Shown piece after piece: positions 50,678-58,205 of a stretch of 64,000 nt of DNA. The stretch comes from CAG-791 sp000431495. GTDB lineage: Bacteria; Bacillota; Clostridia; Lachnospirales; Lachnospiraceae. Each line of letters begins with the position of its first letter. Position 1 is the first letter of the stretch. The stretch is from assembly GCA_052117605.1 (NCBI GenBank), contig JBQKIT010000001.1. The stretch is one strand, 5' to 3'. The notes beneath the pieces were generated by a model. It did not search any database and was not told the origin of the DNA. It worked only from the letters and a program-made list of their open reading frames with translations. The translations under genes and the position numbers were made by a program.

Positions 50678-50932
50678 ATGCCATTTGCGGAAGAGAAAAT
50701 CTCCTGGTCAATGCCGACGTGGTGGAAAGGACGCAAAATTATCCACTTTGCGGCGGCAAAGAGACATATAGGGATCTACCCGGGACCTGAAGCGGTGGAA
50801 CATTTCGCCGGAGAACTCATGAAACATGGTTTAAAATTCAGCAAGGGAGCCATTCAAATCCCTTATGGCGATAACCTTCCTCTTGATCTGATTGCGGAAA
50901 TTTCCCGTTGGTGTGGGGGAACGCAATTCTGA
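50678..50932 (+). pseudogene. DUF1801 protein, N-terminally truncated
   Basis: 84 codons from ATG 50678. AEEKISWSMPTWWKGRKIIH, then FAAAKRHIGIYPGPEAVEHF and GAIQIPYGDNLPLDLIAEI match the C-terminal two thirds of DUF1801 (YdhG/frataxin-like iron chaperone) proteins. The normal first 30 or so residues are missing; a stop lies just before the ATG. Preceding bases 50466-50677 hold no supported gene. Probably debris at the edge of the BREX island. Confidence 0.6.
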
Positions 50933-51013
50933 AGGGGCATGCTGAAAAACGCTGCGGGGAAATGTGATATCCCGATCTTAGCGTGACAGCCTGGTTTTGA
51001 AGGATGTGGTTGA

Positions 51014-51328
51014 ATGAAGGCTTCGATCAGCGAAGTAAAAGAGAAAATTGCCTCATATGTCCACAGCGCATTCCTCGACCGAGAGTACATCAATGAACAG
51101 GATCTCCCGGTGGTCAGAACTCTTTTGCGCCCGTTTTCCAATGTCAAAGTAAGCATTGAGAAAAACCGACAGGACGACGGACATCTTGACTGTGTGATCA
51201 GCGTAGATGCAATCCTGGGCGGCGGAACGCTCCGGTATGAGATCCGTTCAAACGGGAAAAAGAAAAAATATTATGATCCGCTCGCATGGATCGATGAGAT
51301 AGAGAAGTGGGACGCACTGTTCTTCTGA
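51014..51328 (+). CDS. Hypothetical protein, 104 aa
   Basis: ATG 51014. Helical N-terminus (SEVKEKIASYVHSAFLDREY) and a beta-rich middle (NVKVSIEKN..HLDCVISVDAILGGGTLRYEI), ending YDPLAWIDEIEKWDALFF. Looks like a compact domain. No family is recognised and no clear ribosome site stands out beyond GAAGGA near 51000. Confidence 0.45.
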   Translation: MKASISEVKEKIASYVHSAFLDREYINEQDLPVVRTLLRPFSNVKVSIEKNRQDDGHLDCVISVDAILGGGTLRYEIRSNGKKKKYYDPLAWIDEIEKWDALFF

Positions 51329-51433
51329 ACGACATTTTGCAGACATTCCTCTGCCTTTAACGATCCCCAACGATCTTCCAGAGACCTGAAATGGCTGGAG
51401 CTAAGCGCAGCAGCCAGCAGAGCGAGACAATAA

Positions 51434-52171
51434 TCAAATGGAAGAGATTGGCGTGTCAATCCCTGATTTCCTTGCCTGTTCTTCCTGATCCTTGCGGTCG
51501 ATGTGATAAATCCGGCTTCCGCGCTTAAAAAGGCTGCCGGTCTGATGAAAGTGGAACGGCACGCCGTATTCAACGCACTGCATCTTGGTGATGATGATCC
51601 ATCCATAGTCGCAGAGCCTCGCACCTTCCCCGGATTCTCCTCCGCAGGAGACACATTCGATTTGATCGTGGTACTGTTCCAGATATTTTTCAATATGGAT
51701 TTCCTGCAGCATCGGCTCGTGGATGATTTCCTTGTGCCGGATCGGAAGATTCAGGAAGACCGGAAGGCGCCGGTCTGTCTGATATTGGTTTTCGCAGGTG
51801 CAGCAGATGTGGACATTCTCATATCCGTCGCCCCAGTCCTCTGGGAGTCCTTCGTAGAACCGCTCCGGACGCTTGGTGACAAAATAAAACTGTAGATCCG
51901 GGCGAATCTTCATCATCTGCCAGGCTTCGGGACGCCAGGAATCGGCGTCCGGATGAAAGAAGTCCGAGGTGAAGCAGGTCATGACCGTGCCGTCTTCCGG
52001 CTTCAGTTTATAGTTCCCACGCCCGTCTTTTTTGACCGGAAGGTTGAAAGAGGCGGTTTTCTTTACGATCGAGGCGTCCTTGCCGAACTCGGCATCACGC
52101 CGGTAAACATAGCAGTTTCGGCATCCGGGACTGCATTTGGTGCAGCCGTGCCATGGATTCCAGAGTGACAT
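51434..52171 (-). CDS. DUF5131 (phage Gp37/Gp68-like) protein
   Basis: 245-aa protein, start at 52171 (MSLWNPWHGCTKCSPGCRNC) with AGGAGG upstream. The CxxCxPGCxxC cluster near 10-20 resembles a radical-SAM-type iron-sulfur site and is diagnostic of DUF5131, found in phages and mobile elements. Further family boxes: TCFTSDFFHPDADSWRPEAW, YFVTKRPERF, and SCGGESGEGARLCDYGWI. Molecular function is unknown. It is read toward the BREX operon, and lies 17 bp downstream of an HTH gene on the same strand. Confidence 0.85.
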   Translation of the reverse strand: MSLWNPWHGCTKCSPGCRNCYVYRRDAEFGKDASIVKKTASFNLPVKKDGRGNYKLKPEDGTVMTCFTSDFFHPDADSWRPEAWQMMKIRPDLQFYFVTKRPERFYEGLPEDWGDGYENVHICCTCENQYQTDRRLPVFLNLPIRHKEIIHEPMLQEIHIEKYLEQYHDQIECVSCGGESGEGARLCDYGWIIITKMQCVEYGVPFHFHQTGSLFKRGSRIYHIDRKDQEEQARKSGIDTPISSI

Positions 52172-52188
52172 GAGCGCCTCCTTTCTCT

Positions 52189-52398
52189 TCAGATCCCGCT
52201 TCTTGGCGGGAACAATTCTTTTACGGTCCGGTGATAGTATTCGGAGAGCCGGATCGCCACATAGACATTCGGACATTGCGTCCCGTTTTCATATCGATAG
52301 AGCGTTTTCGGGTCCACTTTGAGGTCCTCGGCGGCTTTGCTCCGGGAAAGTCCGGCGGACTTTCGGGCCTCCAGCAGATTGTTTGGTCTTTCTTCCAA
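52189..52398 (-). CDS. XRE family small regulator
   Basis: 69-aa helix-turn-helix protein: NNLLEARKSAGLSRSKAAED, LKVDPKTLYRYENGTQCPNV, then a dimerisation end YYHRTVKELFPPRSG. Start at 52398. Probably represses its own operon with the DUF5131 gene. TGACTGACA near 52425 lies just upstream of its start. Confidence 0.8.
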   Translation of the reverse strand: MEERPNNLLEARKSAGLSRSKAAEDLKVDPKTLYRYENGTQCPNVYVAIRLSEYYHRTVKELFPPRSGI

Positions 52399-52444
52399 GC
52401 TGCATCACCTCCCCTATAAGATTCTGACTGACATATTGCGATCC

Positions 52445-53179
52445 TTACCGGGTGGCTCTGCAAACTTTCCCGAAGATGCGGAAGTCATCGCGGTCTAGAT
52501 GCACCGGGATCGGCGCATATTTCTGATTCAGGGACATGAGAAACGTTCCGTCGCTGTCATTTTTCAGCTTCTTGATATACGCATTGTCATTTAACGAGAA
52601 GATCCCGATTTCCCCATCATCCAGTGTTTCCTGCTGGTGCACATAAACCATATCGTGATCATGAAATGCCGGCTCCATACTGTCTCCGCTGATGGTAACG
52701 GCAAAATTCGCGCCTTTTGCGTCTCTGGCGGGCACTTCTATGGTCGTGTAATAATCGGAATCGAGAAAATCACCATGTCCGGCGGATACTCTTGCATCGT
52801 AGAGCCGGATCCGGGCCATGGCGGGCTCGTCTGTCGGAACTGCCGGATATGAGATCACGTTCGTCTCCTTGACGTAGCTGACCGGATGAATCAAAAGATC
52901 GATGTAGGAGAGTGCTTTCTGTTTCCCTTCGTCATTCAGCATGGCCAGCGGGTCTTTCGGATTGCTTCCGAAATATTCCTCCAGACAGTCCGGGATCTCC
53001 AGAATCCGGCAGATGTGCAGGAAAATCCGCGCCGAGACCTCATTTCTCCCGGTCTCCCAGGCGGAAATGCTCTTCTGGCTGACCTCGATACCTTCTTCAA
53101 GAAGCTTCTCTGCAAGTTCGGTCTGGGATATGTGTGCCTTCTTCCGGTAAGCTGTGATGATTGCGCCGATATTTTCCAT
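52445..53179 (-). CDS. LexA-like repressor (XRE + S24 peptidase)
   Basis: 244-aa two-domain repressor. An XRE helix-turn-helix covers about 5-70 (ISQTELAEKLLEEGIEVSQK, SAWETGRNE). The S24 domain has a likely self-cleavage site SAGHG near 131-135, catalytic Ser in SGDSMEPAF near 166 and Lys in AYIKKLKND near 203. Such proteins are cut after RecA-ssDNA contact, which switches on phage or ICE genes under DNA damage. Divergently, a Y-family polymerase gene (53708) lies 530 bp away, so this may be the local SOS switch. Confidence 0.88.
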   Translation of the reverse strand: MENIGAIITAYRKKAHISQTELAEKLLEEGIEVSQKSISAWETGRNEVSARIFLHICRILEIPDCLEEYFGSNPKDPLAMLNDEGKQKALSYIDLLIHPVSYVKETNVISYPAVPTDEPAMARIRLYDARVSAGHGDFLDSDYYTTIEVPARDAKGANFAVTISGDSMEPAFHDHDMVYVHQQETLDDGEIGIFSLNDNAYIKKLKNDSDGTFLMSLNQKYAPIPVHLDRDDFRIFGKVCRATR

Positions 53180-53501
53180 AGAACACCTCTTTCTGACATT
53201 TCTGATTTCGTTCCACAGCGGATATCCCGCCGCGCGCAGGTCTTATCCTCTCCCCTACAGAATAGCACCCTGTACGGCAAAGTCAAGAGAAATACTATCA
53301 ATAAAAGTAAAAACGGGCTAAAGAGTCCATTTTAAACTACAATAAATAGCGCTATACTTGCAATACAGAGAGAAACCACGATGCCAAGGTTCTCTTTGCA
53401 GACCCTGTGATCAGCAGGGAGCAGAACAGCCGCCGGGAAGTATCCGGCGGAAGGCGTTCTCATCATCGGTCCGTTTCCCTTTCCGGAATGAGACAGTGAG
53501 A
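53180..53501. other. Divergent control region
   Basis: Between the S24 repressor (minus) and the zinc-ribbon/polymerase operon (plus). TTCTGACA at 53191-53198 lies in the 5' leader of the repressor and shares the TGTCA half-site seen at 56489 and 57445. AT-rich stretches near 53290-53360 are the probable promoters. No ORF is supported. Confidence 0.5.
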
Positions 53502-53702
53502 ATGAAAGAGAGTGTGTTAATGATGATGAAAATGAAATCAGTTATGCAGAAGGGGAGTAAAGGATATCGTGTACACTGCCCGCAGTGCGGAACAGACAAG
53601 AAAGCGGTCATCAGGGGTGGCAGAATCACGATTTATGAACTGGCAGAGATACCCGGAATTGAGAATATGAAGTCCCGTAAGGCAGGAAGAGCGGGGAGGT
53701 GA
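53502..53702 (+). CDS. Small zinc-finger-like protein, 66 aa
   Basis: ATG 53502; starts MKESVLMMMKMKSVMQKGSK. One CPQCGTDKK motif follows KGYRVH, as in half a zinc ribbon, and the C-terminus is basic (MKSRKAGRAGR). Its end lies 5 bp before the polymerase ATG, so the two are cotranslated. The start is uncertain because several ATGs follow closely (53523, 53526). A similar short protein often precedes polymerase genes of ICEs; its function is unknown. Confidence 0.5.
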   Translation: MKESVLMMMKMKSVMQKGSKGYRVHCPQCGTDKKAVIRGGRITIYELAEIPGIENMKSRKAGRAGR

Positions 53703-53707
53703 GAAGG

Positions 53708-55027
53708 ATGTCCGATCGGATCATACTGCATGTGGACTGCAACTGTTTTTATGCGTCGGTGGAAATGCTGTATCACCCGGAGCTTGTCGGAAAGCCGCTT
53801 GCGGTCGGTGGGGATCCGGAGGAGCGGCACGGGATTGTCCTCACGGCCAATTACATCGCGAAGCGCCGTGGAGTGAAGACCGGCATGGCGCTCTGGCAGG
53901 CGAGGCAGTGCTGCCCGGATCTTGTCTTTGTTCCGCCGAGAATGTACCTGTATCTGCGGTTCTCCCGCATGGCAAGAGCCATTTATCAGGAATATTCCGA
54001 ACAGGTGGAGAGCTTCGGCCTGGATGAATGTTGGATCGATCTCACGGAGAGCTGTGCGCTCCTTGGCGATCACACGCGGACCATCGAAAATGGTTATCGG
54101 ATTGCGCAGGAGATCAGTGCAAGGATCCGCCGGGAGCTTGGCATCACGGTCAGCATCGGCGTCTCCTGGAACAAGATCTACGCAAAACTCGGGAGCGATT
54201 ATAAGAAGCCCGATGCGATCACGGTCTTTGACAGAAGCAACTATAAGCAGATGATCTATCCGCTTCCGGTGTCGGACCTTCTGTATGTCGGGAGGAGGAC
54301 GGAGAAGAAGCTGGAGAAATACGGGATCCGCACCATCGGGGAGCTCGCGGAAGCGGATCCGCATTACCTTCAGAACTGGTTTGGCAAGATCGGGTTGATG
54401 CTGTCGGTCTTTGCAAGAGGTGAGGATCAGACACCGGTGAATGACCTCGGCGTGGAGGCACCGGTCAAGAGTGTCGGAAACAGCACGACCACGCCGCGGG
54501 ATCTGGTAAATGACGAGGATGTGCGGCTTGTCCTCTATCTCCTTGCAGAGAGCGTATCGGAGCGCCTCCGGAAGAATCACTTTGAGGGACAGGTGGTTTC
54601 TGTGTATGTGAGAAACTCGGATCTCTGGGGATTTCATCAGCAGAAAAAGATTTCGGCGCCGACGAATATTTCCGGAGAGATTGAGAAAACGGCATTTGAC
54701 ATTTTTCAAAAGCTGTATCGCTGGGAGAAGCCGATCCGGAGCATCGGGATCAGCGTCGGAGACCTGAAACCGGAGGGGCAGCCGAGGCAGCTCTCGCTGT
54801 TCCTGAATGAGCAGTACCGTGAGCGGCAGATGCGGGCGGACCGGATGGTGACGCTGATCCGCAGCCGATATGGATATGCGGCGGTGCAGCGGGGCATCAT
54901 GCACGAGGACCGGTATCTTTCCTCATTAAATGCAACGGCGGAAGACCACATGATCCATCCGCATTCGTATCTGGAGCATGGAAACCGGAGCGGATGTGAG
55001 GCATCGCTCTGTGCGGAAGGCAGATGA
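53708..55027 (+). CDS. dinB: Y-family DNA polymerase (DinB/UmuC-like)
   Basis: 439-aa translesion polymerase. Catalytic motifs: LHVDCNCFYASVEMLYHPEL near 8-27 with the first Asp, and VESFGLDECWIDLTES near 102-117 with the second acidic pair. Palm and thumb follow (SIGVSWNKIYAKLGSDYKKP, then helix-hairpin-helix GIRTIGELAEADP). The C-terminal little finger is present, and a QLSLF-like clamp-binding motif occurs near 366 (RQLSLFLN). ATG 53708 follows GGGGAGGTGAGAAGG. The neighbouring S24 repressor suggests SOS-type control. Confidence 0.92.
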   Translation: MSDRIILHVDCNCFYASVEMLYHPELVGKPLAVGGDPEERHGIVLTANYIAKRRGVKTGMALWQARQCCPDLVFVPPRMYLYLRFSRMARAIYQEYSEQVESFGLDECWIDLTESCALLGDHTRTIENGYRIAQEISARIRRELGITVSIGVSWNKIYAKLGSDYKKPDAITVFDRSNYKQMIYPLPVSDLLYVGRRTEKKLEKYGIRTIGELAEADPHYLQNWFGKIGLMLSVFARGEDQTPVNDLGVEAPVKSVGNSTTTPRDLVNDEDVRLVLYLLAESVSERLRKNHFEGQVVSVYVRNSDLWGFHQQKKISAPTNISGEIEKTAFDIFQKLYRWEKPIRSIGISVGDLKPEGQPRQLSLFLNEQYRERQMRADRMVTLIRSRYGYAAVQRGIMHEDRYLSSLNATAEDHMIHPHSYLEHGNRSGCEASLCAEGR

Positions 55028-55032
55028 CTGTG

Positions 55033-55147
55033 TATGCACAGAAAACGAGCGGCATTCAGGGAAGGAGCGTGGAAGGGTATGCAGAGAAAACGAATGATAT
55101 TCGGGGAGGAAGGTGAGCCGCATGGGCGTTTACGACTATCATCATGA
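55033..55147 (+). repeat. 45-bp direct duplication within a small ORF
   Basis: TATGCACAGAAAACGA at 55033 recurs as TATGCAGAGAAAACGA at 55078, with similar following bases (GCATTCAGGGAAGGA / ATATTCGGGGAGGAA). The unit is 45 bp, so the frame is kept: ATG 55034 reads MHRKRAAFREG and then MQRKRMIFGEEG, ending at 55147 inside the next gene. It also duplicates a ribosome site. Possibly a small peptide, possibly just a leader. Confidence 0.45.
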
Positions 55148-55475
55148 TTCCGGACGCTCGGACCGCCCGGAAGTGCGAAGTGACGCGCCGCTTAGTGAAC
55201 ACGCGCAGGAGACGCTGATGGTCAGCCCTTACAAGGCCTATGTCGAGGTGGTCGCGGATTTTTCCTCTGACGGGAGGATGAAACCGCTTCGCCTCGTCTG
55301 GGAGGACGGGCGGAAATACGATATTGACCAGATCCTCCGCGTGGACCGGTGTGCCAGCCTCAAGGCAGGAGGCGCCGGGATCCGGTATGTCTGCCGGATT
55401 CTCGGACAGAGAGTCGAACTGTTTTATGAGGAAAATGGCTTCTGGTTTGTGAACCGGAAGACGCCGCGGGCATAG
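55122..55475 (+). CDS. Polymerase-associated hypothetical protein
   Basis: 117-aa protein, ATG 55122 with GGAGGAAGG 9 bp upstream. After a polar start, the core reads KAYVEVVADFSSDGRMKPLR, LVWEDGRKYDIDQILRVDRC and RYVCRILGQRVELFYEENGF, a small all-beta domain similar in outline to DUF6504-like proteins that follow Y-family polymerases. Co-operonic with dinB. Function unknown; the family link is tentative. Confidence 0.6.
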   Translation: MGVYDYHHDSGRSDRPEVRSDAPLSEHAQETLMVSPYKAYVEVVADFSSDGRMKPLRLVWEDGRKYDIDQILRVDRCASLKAGGAGIRYVCRILGQRVELFYEENGFWFVNRKTPRA

Positions 55476-55912
55476 GAAGACAGAGAGCTTCCCCTGACAG
55501 AACCGGTCAATCTACCGGCTGCAGGAATCAAAATCACGTGAAAACCGAATATGGATGAGATATTCCGTCGATTTGTAGCCGGATCGGTCGCGGGGCTGTC
55601 ACAGCAGATGCCTGCTGTCTGAAGGATGTCGGAAGAGGCAGGAATCTGCAGCTTCAACAGTCCGCCAGCGTTCAAGGAAAGACGAAGGGGTGAAACACGG
55701 GATATCAGGAGTTTGCCTATAGAGCTGAACTTATCGGCGCGCGGCCAGCCTGGAGGGACGATCCCTCATACAGGAGAAGTGGCCATGAGACAGTGCGCTT
55801 GAAAATGGATAAGAGGAGCCTGCAAAACGGAAGCTGGATCAGCAGTTTGAGACGCAAAATGTGTGTCCAACCGCTGTTATGATCACAGTCTTGTTTTGCA
55901 GGCTTCTTTTTT
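55476..55912 (+). ncRNA. Possible structured non-coding RNA with terminal stem
   Basis: About 440 bp without a gene. Local dyads include ACCGG/CCGGT near 55502-55520, CAGCAGATGCCTGCTG near 55600, and GGCCA/TGGCC near 55742-55786. It ends with AGCCTGCAAAAC (55817-55828) pairing with GTTTTGCAGGCT (55893-55904) across a 64-nt loop, then TCTTTTTT (55905-55912). A long-range closing stem next to a U-run is typical of small RNAs with a terminator-coupled end. No family is recognised. Confidence 0.35.
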
Positions 55913-56030
55913 GCGTTCATGGTTGCGTTCATGGAAAGAAATCCATTGACCTGCGAGGGAACTTCTCATTCAGAAAAACAGGCCTCATGTCTCCGGCTTC
56001 CGTCTTGTACGGTGCCGGAAAGGAAAGAGC

Positions 56031-56405
56031 ATGGAGCAGAATGGGAGAGGAAAAGAGAGCGGGACAATCGGGAGCCGTATCAGAAACTTAAGAAACAGAG
56101 ATGGGATGAGCCAGGAACAGCTTGCACTTCTTTTGCATTTTGAAAACAAGGGAACAATCTCTTCCTATGAGACGGATCGGAGAACTGTACCCTCTGATGT
56201 GGTCATCCGGCTCGCGGAGATCTTTCAGACGACAACAGATTATCTTCTCTGCGGGAAATATCCAGAGCGGAACATCCGTGAGGTCGATCCGGAGATGCAG
56301 GAAATGATGGAAGTGATGCTGTCTTTGCGAAGCGATGCGGCAAGGAAGGCGGCTCTTCTGCAGATCAGAGCACTTGCTGATATGGAGCGGAACCTGTTGC
56401 CGTAA
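56031..56405 (+). CDS. XRE family regulator, 124 aa
   Basis: ATG 56031 with GGAAAGG 6 bp upstream. The helix-turn-helix lies at about 13-75: IGSRIRNLRNRDGMSQEQLA, LLLHFENKGTISSYETDRRT, then VIRLAEIFQTTTDYLLCGK. A short helical C-terminus follows (MQEMMEVMLSLRSDAARKAA). Likely a repressor of the element's right-end genes; a palindrome 84 bp downstream (56489-56505) is a candidate operator. Confidence 0.82.
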   Translation: MEQNGRGKESGTIGSRIRNLRNRDGMSQEQLALLLHFENKGTISSYETDRRTVPSDVVIRLAEIFQTTTDYLLCGKYPERNIREVDPEMQEMMEVMLSLRSDAARKAALLQIRALADMERNLLP

Positions 56406-56488
56406 TTCGGAAAAGACGATCTTTGACCTTTGGTACAGATTAGTGTCTGCCTGCCAGGCAGGAGTTTCAGAGGGACGCTGGAGATGGA

Positions 56489-56505
56489 GTTGTCACACTG
56501 ACAAC
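56489..56505. promoter_or_regulatory. Palindrome, candidate operator
   Basis: GTTGTCA-CAC-TGACAAC, perfect 7-bp arms. A further TGTTGTCAG follows at about 56519-56527. It lies upstream of the gene at 56624. Confidence 0.55.
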
Positions 56506-56623
56506 CTTTTGCGCGAATGTTGTCAGTTCGGGTAACGAATAACAGAGCAGGATACTTTATCCTGAATGATGTCAGGACAAGACAAGCAGCGCTGCATAGA
56601 CAAAGTACCGACAGGAGGAATCC

Positions 56624-57202
56624 ATGGTGGATGAAGAGACAATTACAACCAGGTACCGGAATGCGTCACTCCGGGGGAAAATCGACATCATCCTGAATTA
56701 CTATCCGGGGTTTGAGGAGATGCTGCAGGGGCTCAGGGAGCTTTTATGCATCAATATTGAAGCAGACAAGATGCAGCGCAGAAGGCGGGAACTCGGAGAT
56801 CCAGGTGTCAGGATCCGGAAATCCGGATATGCGGATCCAACCGCGGACACAGCGGTCGAGAGAATCATGCTGCTGGATGCGATTGAGGCCGGGAACCTTG
56901 ATCAGGAGGTAAAAAACACGGAGTGTCCCGAGGAATACCGGATGGAAGCTGTGACGATCGCCAGAATGAAAGAGGACTATCTCGTAGTGAAGGCATGCAT
57001 GAAGATACTGCCCTGTGAAAAGGCGCATCTTTTGGAGAATTATTACGCCTGCAAGATGAATGCGGAGATGATTAAGGGACAGGATTATTTTAATCCGTCG
57101 TTTTACACGAAGATCTACAGGATCCGCAGGCAGGTCAGAGATACGGCAGAGAAAACATTACAGAGTAAATATGGGAGGCAGACATGGAAGAAAGACAGAT
57201 GA
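56624..57202 (+). CDS. Hypothetical protein, sigma/ArpU-like regulator
   Basis: 192-aa mostly helical protein. ATG 56624 with GACAGGAGG upstream. It starts with IDIILNYYPGFEEMLQGL, has a charged centre (KMQRRRRELGDPGVRIRKSG), and ends with KLL-type helices FNPSFYTKIYRIRRQVRDTA that could form the recognition part of a sigma region 4-like or ArpU/RinA-like activator. Such regulators sit near recombination genes in prophages and ICEs. The family is not certain. It overlaps the excisionase gene by 19 bp. Confidence 0.5.
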   Translation: MVDEETITTRYRNASLRGKIDIILNYYPGFEEMLQGLRELLCINIEADKMQRRRRELGDPGVRIRKSGYADPTADTAVERIMLLDAIEAGNLDQEVKNTECPEEYRMEAVTIARMKEDYLVVKACMKILPCEKAHLLENYYACKMNAEMIKGQDYFNPSFYTKIYRIRRQVRDTAEKTLQSKYGRQTWKKDR

Positions 57203-57414
57203 CAGATAGAAAGGCAAAAATCCGGGAAACCAAATCGACGGCAAAGAAAAAGTTCGTGCGGTATAAGGAAGGCGCGGAACTCTACAGCATGGGACTTTCC
57301 AAGTTCCAGCAGATGGCGCATGAGGCAAAGGCAACCTACAAAGTGGACAAACTGGTTCTGGTGAGCATCGAAAAATTTGAAAAGTATCTGGAGACCTTTG
57401 CGGAGGAACCGTGA
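57184..57414 (+). CDS. xis: DUF6462-type excisionase-like protein next to integrase
   Basis: 76-aa protein, the third of this type in the window. FVRYKEGAELYSMGLSKFQQ is the winged-helix start, and KATYKVDKLVLVSIEKFEKYL the wing and last helix. ATG 57184 lies inside the preceding gene, with GGGAGG upstream. Its place 172 bp before the integrase is the standard place of the recombination directionality factor. With the integrase broken it probably has no partner here. Confidence 0.75.
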   Translation: MEERQMTDRKAKIRETKSTAKKKFVRYKEGAELYSMGLSKFQQMAHEAKATYKVDKLVLVSIEKFEKYLETFAEEP

Positions 57415-57444
57415 CACTGAACCAAACGTCTGGAATGTTCTTCA

Positions 57445-57461
57445 TGTCAGAAATTCTGACA
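57445..57461. promoter_or_regulatory. Palindrome between xis and integrase
   Basis: TGTCAGA-AAT-TCTGACA, perfect 7-bp arms, sharing the TGTCA/TGACA half-site with 56489-56505 and the S24 promoter region. Candidate operator or excisionase site. Confidence 0.5.
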
Positions 57462-57585
57462 CGAAAGTTAATCAGCAAAGCTTTGCAGTCACGTATAATC
57501 GAATCAGAAACAAAACGTCAAATAATCTAACATAGAACGTCATGCATTCCATGACCGTTTCCAGTTTGTCAGGAGGAAATTGAAC

Positions 57586-57852
57586 ATGGCAAAAGCAAGG
57601 AAGGACAACAGGGGACGGGTGCTAAGGCCCGGAGAGGTGCAGAAAAAATCTGACAACCGGTATCTGTACACCTACACCGATCCGCTTGGAAGAAGAAAAT
57701 ATATCTATGCTTCCGATCTCATGGAACTGCGGGAGAGGGAGAAAAAGCTGACGAGAGATCAACTGGATGGACTGAATCTGTACGCCGCCGGAAAAGCGAC
57801 GATTAACGATACCTTTGATCGGTACATCAAGATGAAGTCGAAAACCAACTAA
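57586..57852 (+). pseudogene. int: Tyrosine integrase, truncated to N-terminal domain
   Basis: 88 codons from ATG 57586 with CAGGAGG upstream (an in-frame TTG at 57580 is less likely). KARKDNRGRVLRPGEVQKKS, RYLYTYTDPLGRRKYIYASD and LREREKKL form the Tn916-type arm-binding domain; the core-binding domain starts with TFDRYIKMKS and then ends in KTN-stop. The catalytic domain (R..HxxR..Y) is completely missing, together with the expected attR. Full proteins of this type are about 390-410 aa. The element therefore cannot integrate or excise with its own enzyme. Confidence 0.85.
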
Positions 57853-57879
57853 GTCAATATATTAATCGGAGGTACTATT

Positions 57880-58200
57880 ATGAATTTCTATCTTTCCGAG
57901 GTCCCGTTTTCTCGATTCGGCTCGTATATGGCTCTCGCCGAGCTGCCAGATTGGTGGCAAGGGCATAAAATTGAACACGGTATTTATTTGAAGAATGTCA
58001 GCGGGTCGACGCAGAACCCTATCGTCGCTAAGTTTATTTTTTCTGGCGACGAGCTTTCCGCAGACTTAGACGGCGGTTCGCTGTCTCTCGTTTCGGGAGA
58101 TTTCAAATGTGATTTTTGCTTCCCTGATCCCGAAACGCTTATTATTCGCGGGGGCAGATGGAGGAGAAGAACACAAGAACAATGTATTGGAGGGGCATGA
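57880..58200 (+). pseudogene. Glycoside hydrolase (MGH1-like) N-terminal remnant
   Basis: 106 codons from ATG 57880 with CGGAGGT upstream. LSEVPFSRFGSYMALAELPD, GIYLKNVSG and LIIRGG resemble the start of amylo-alpha-1,6-glucosidase-like (MGH1-type) enzymes, normally over 600 aa. The last 15 residues are unrelated and read into the next gene's leader. The large C-terminal part is deleted. The deletion that removed the integrase end may also have disturbed this region. Confidence 0.45.
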
Positions 58201-58205
58201 AAAGC

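Larger units (their letters stand above)
590..57852. mobile_element. Decayed integrative conjugative element with nested insertions
   Basis: The span between lysS and a truncated integrase carries ICE backbone genes in the usual order: excisionase-like DUF6462 proteins, repA, parA, parB, pcfB, virD4, maff2, then (after a foreign block) topB 3' half, DUF4316, mobC, MobP relaxase, cargo, another excisionase-like gene and the integrase N-terminus. The pore genes expected between maff2 and topB (VirB6-like, VirB4-like, NlpC/P60) are absent. Both limits are approximate: no matching pair of attachment repeats was found, because the integrase end is deleted. The element is inferred to be unable to excise or transfer by itself. 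Confidence 0.8.

Noticed and set aside
50521..50790. 89-codon frame between the BREX operon and the DUF1801 fragment
   Set aside because: Overlaps the DUF1801-like frame out of phase, has no clear ribosome site and no family resemblance.
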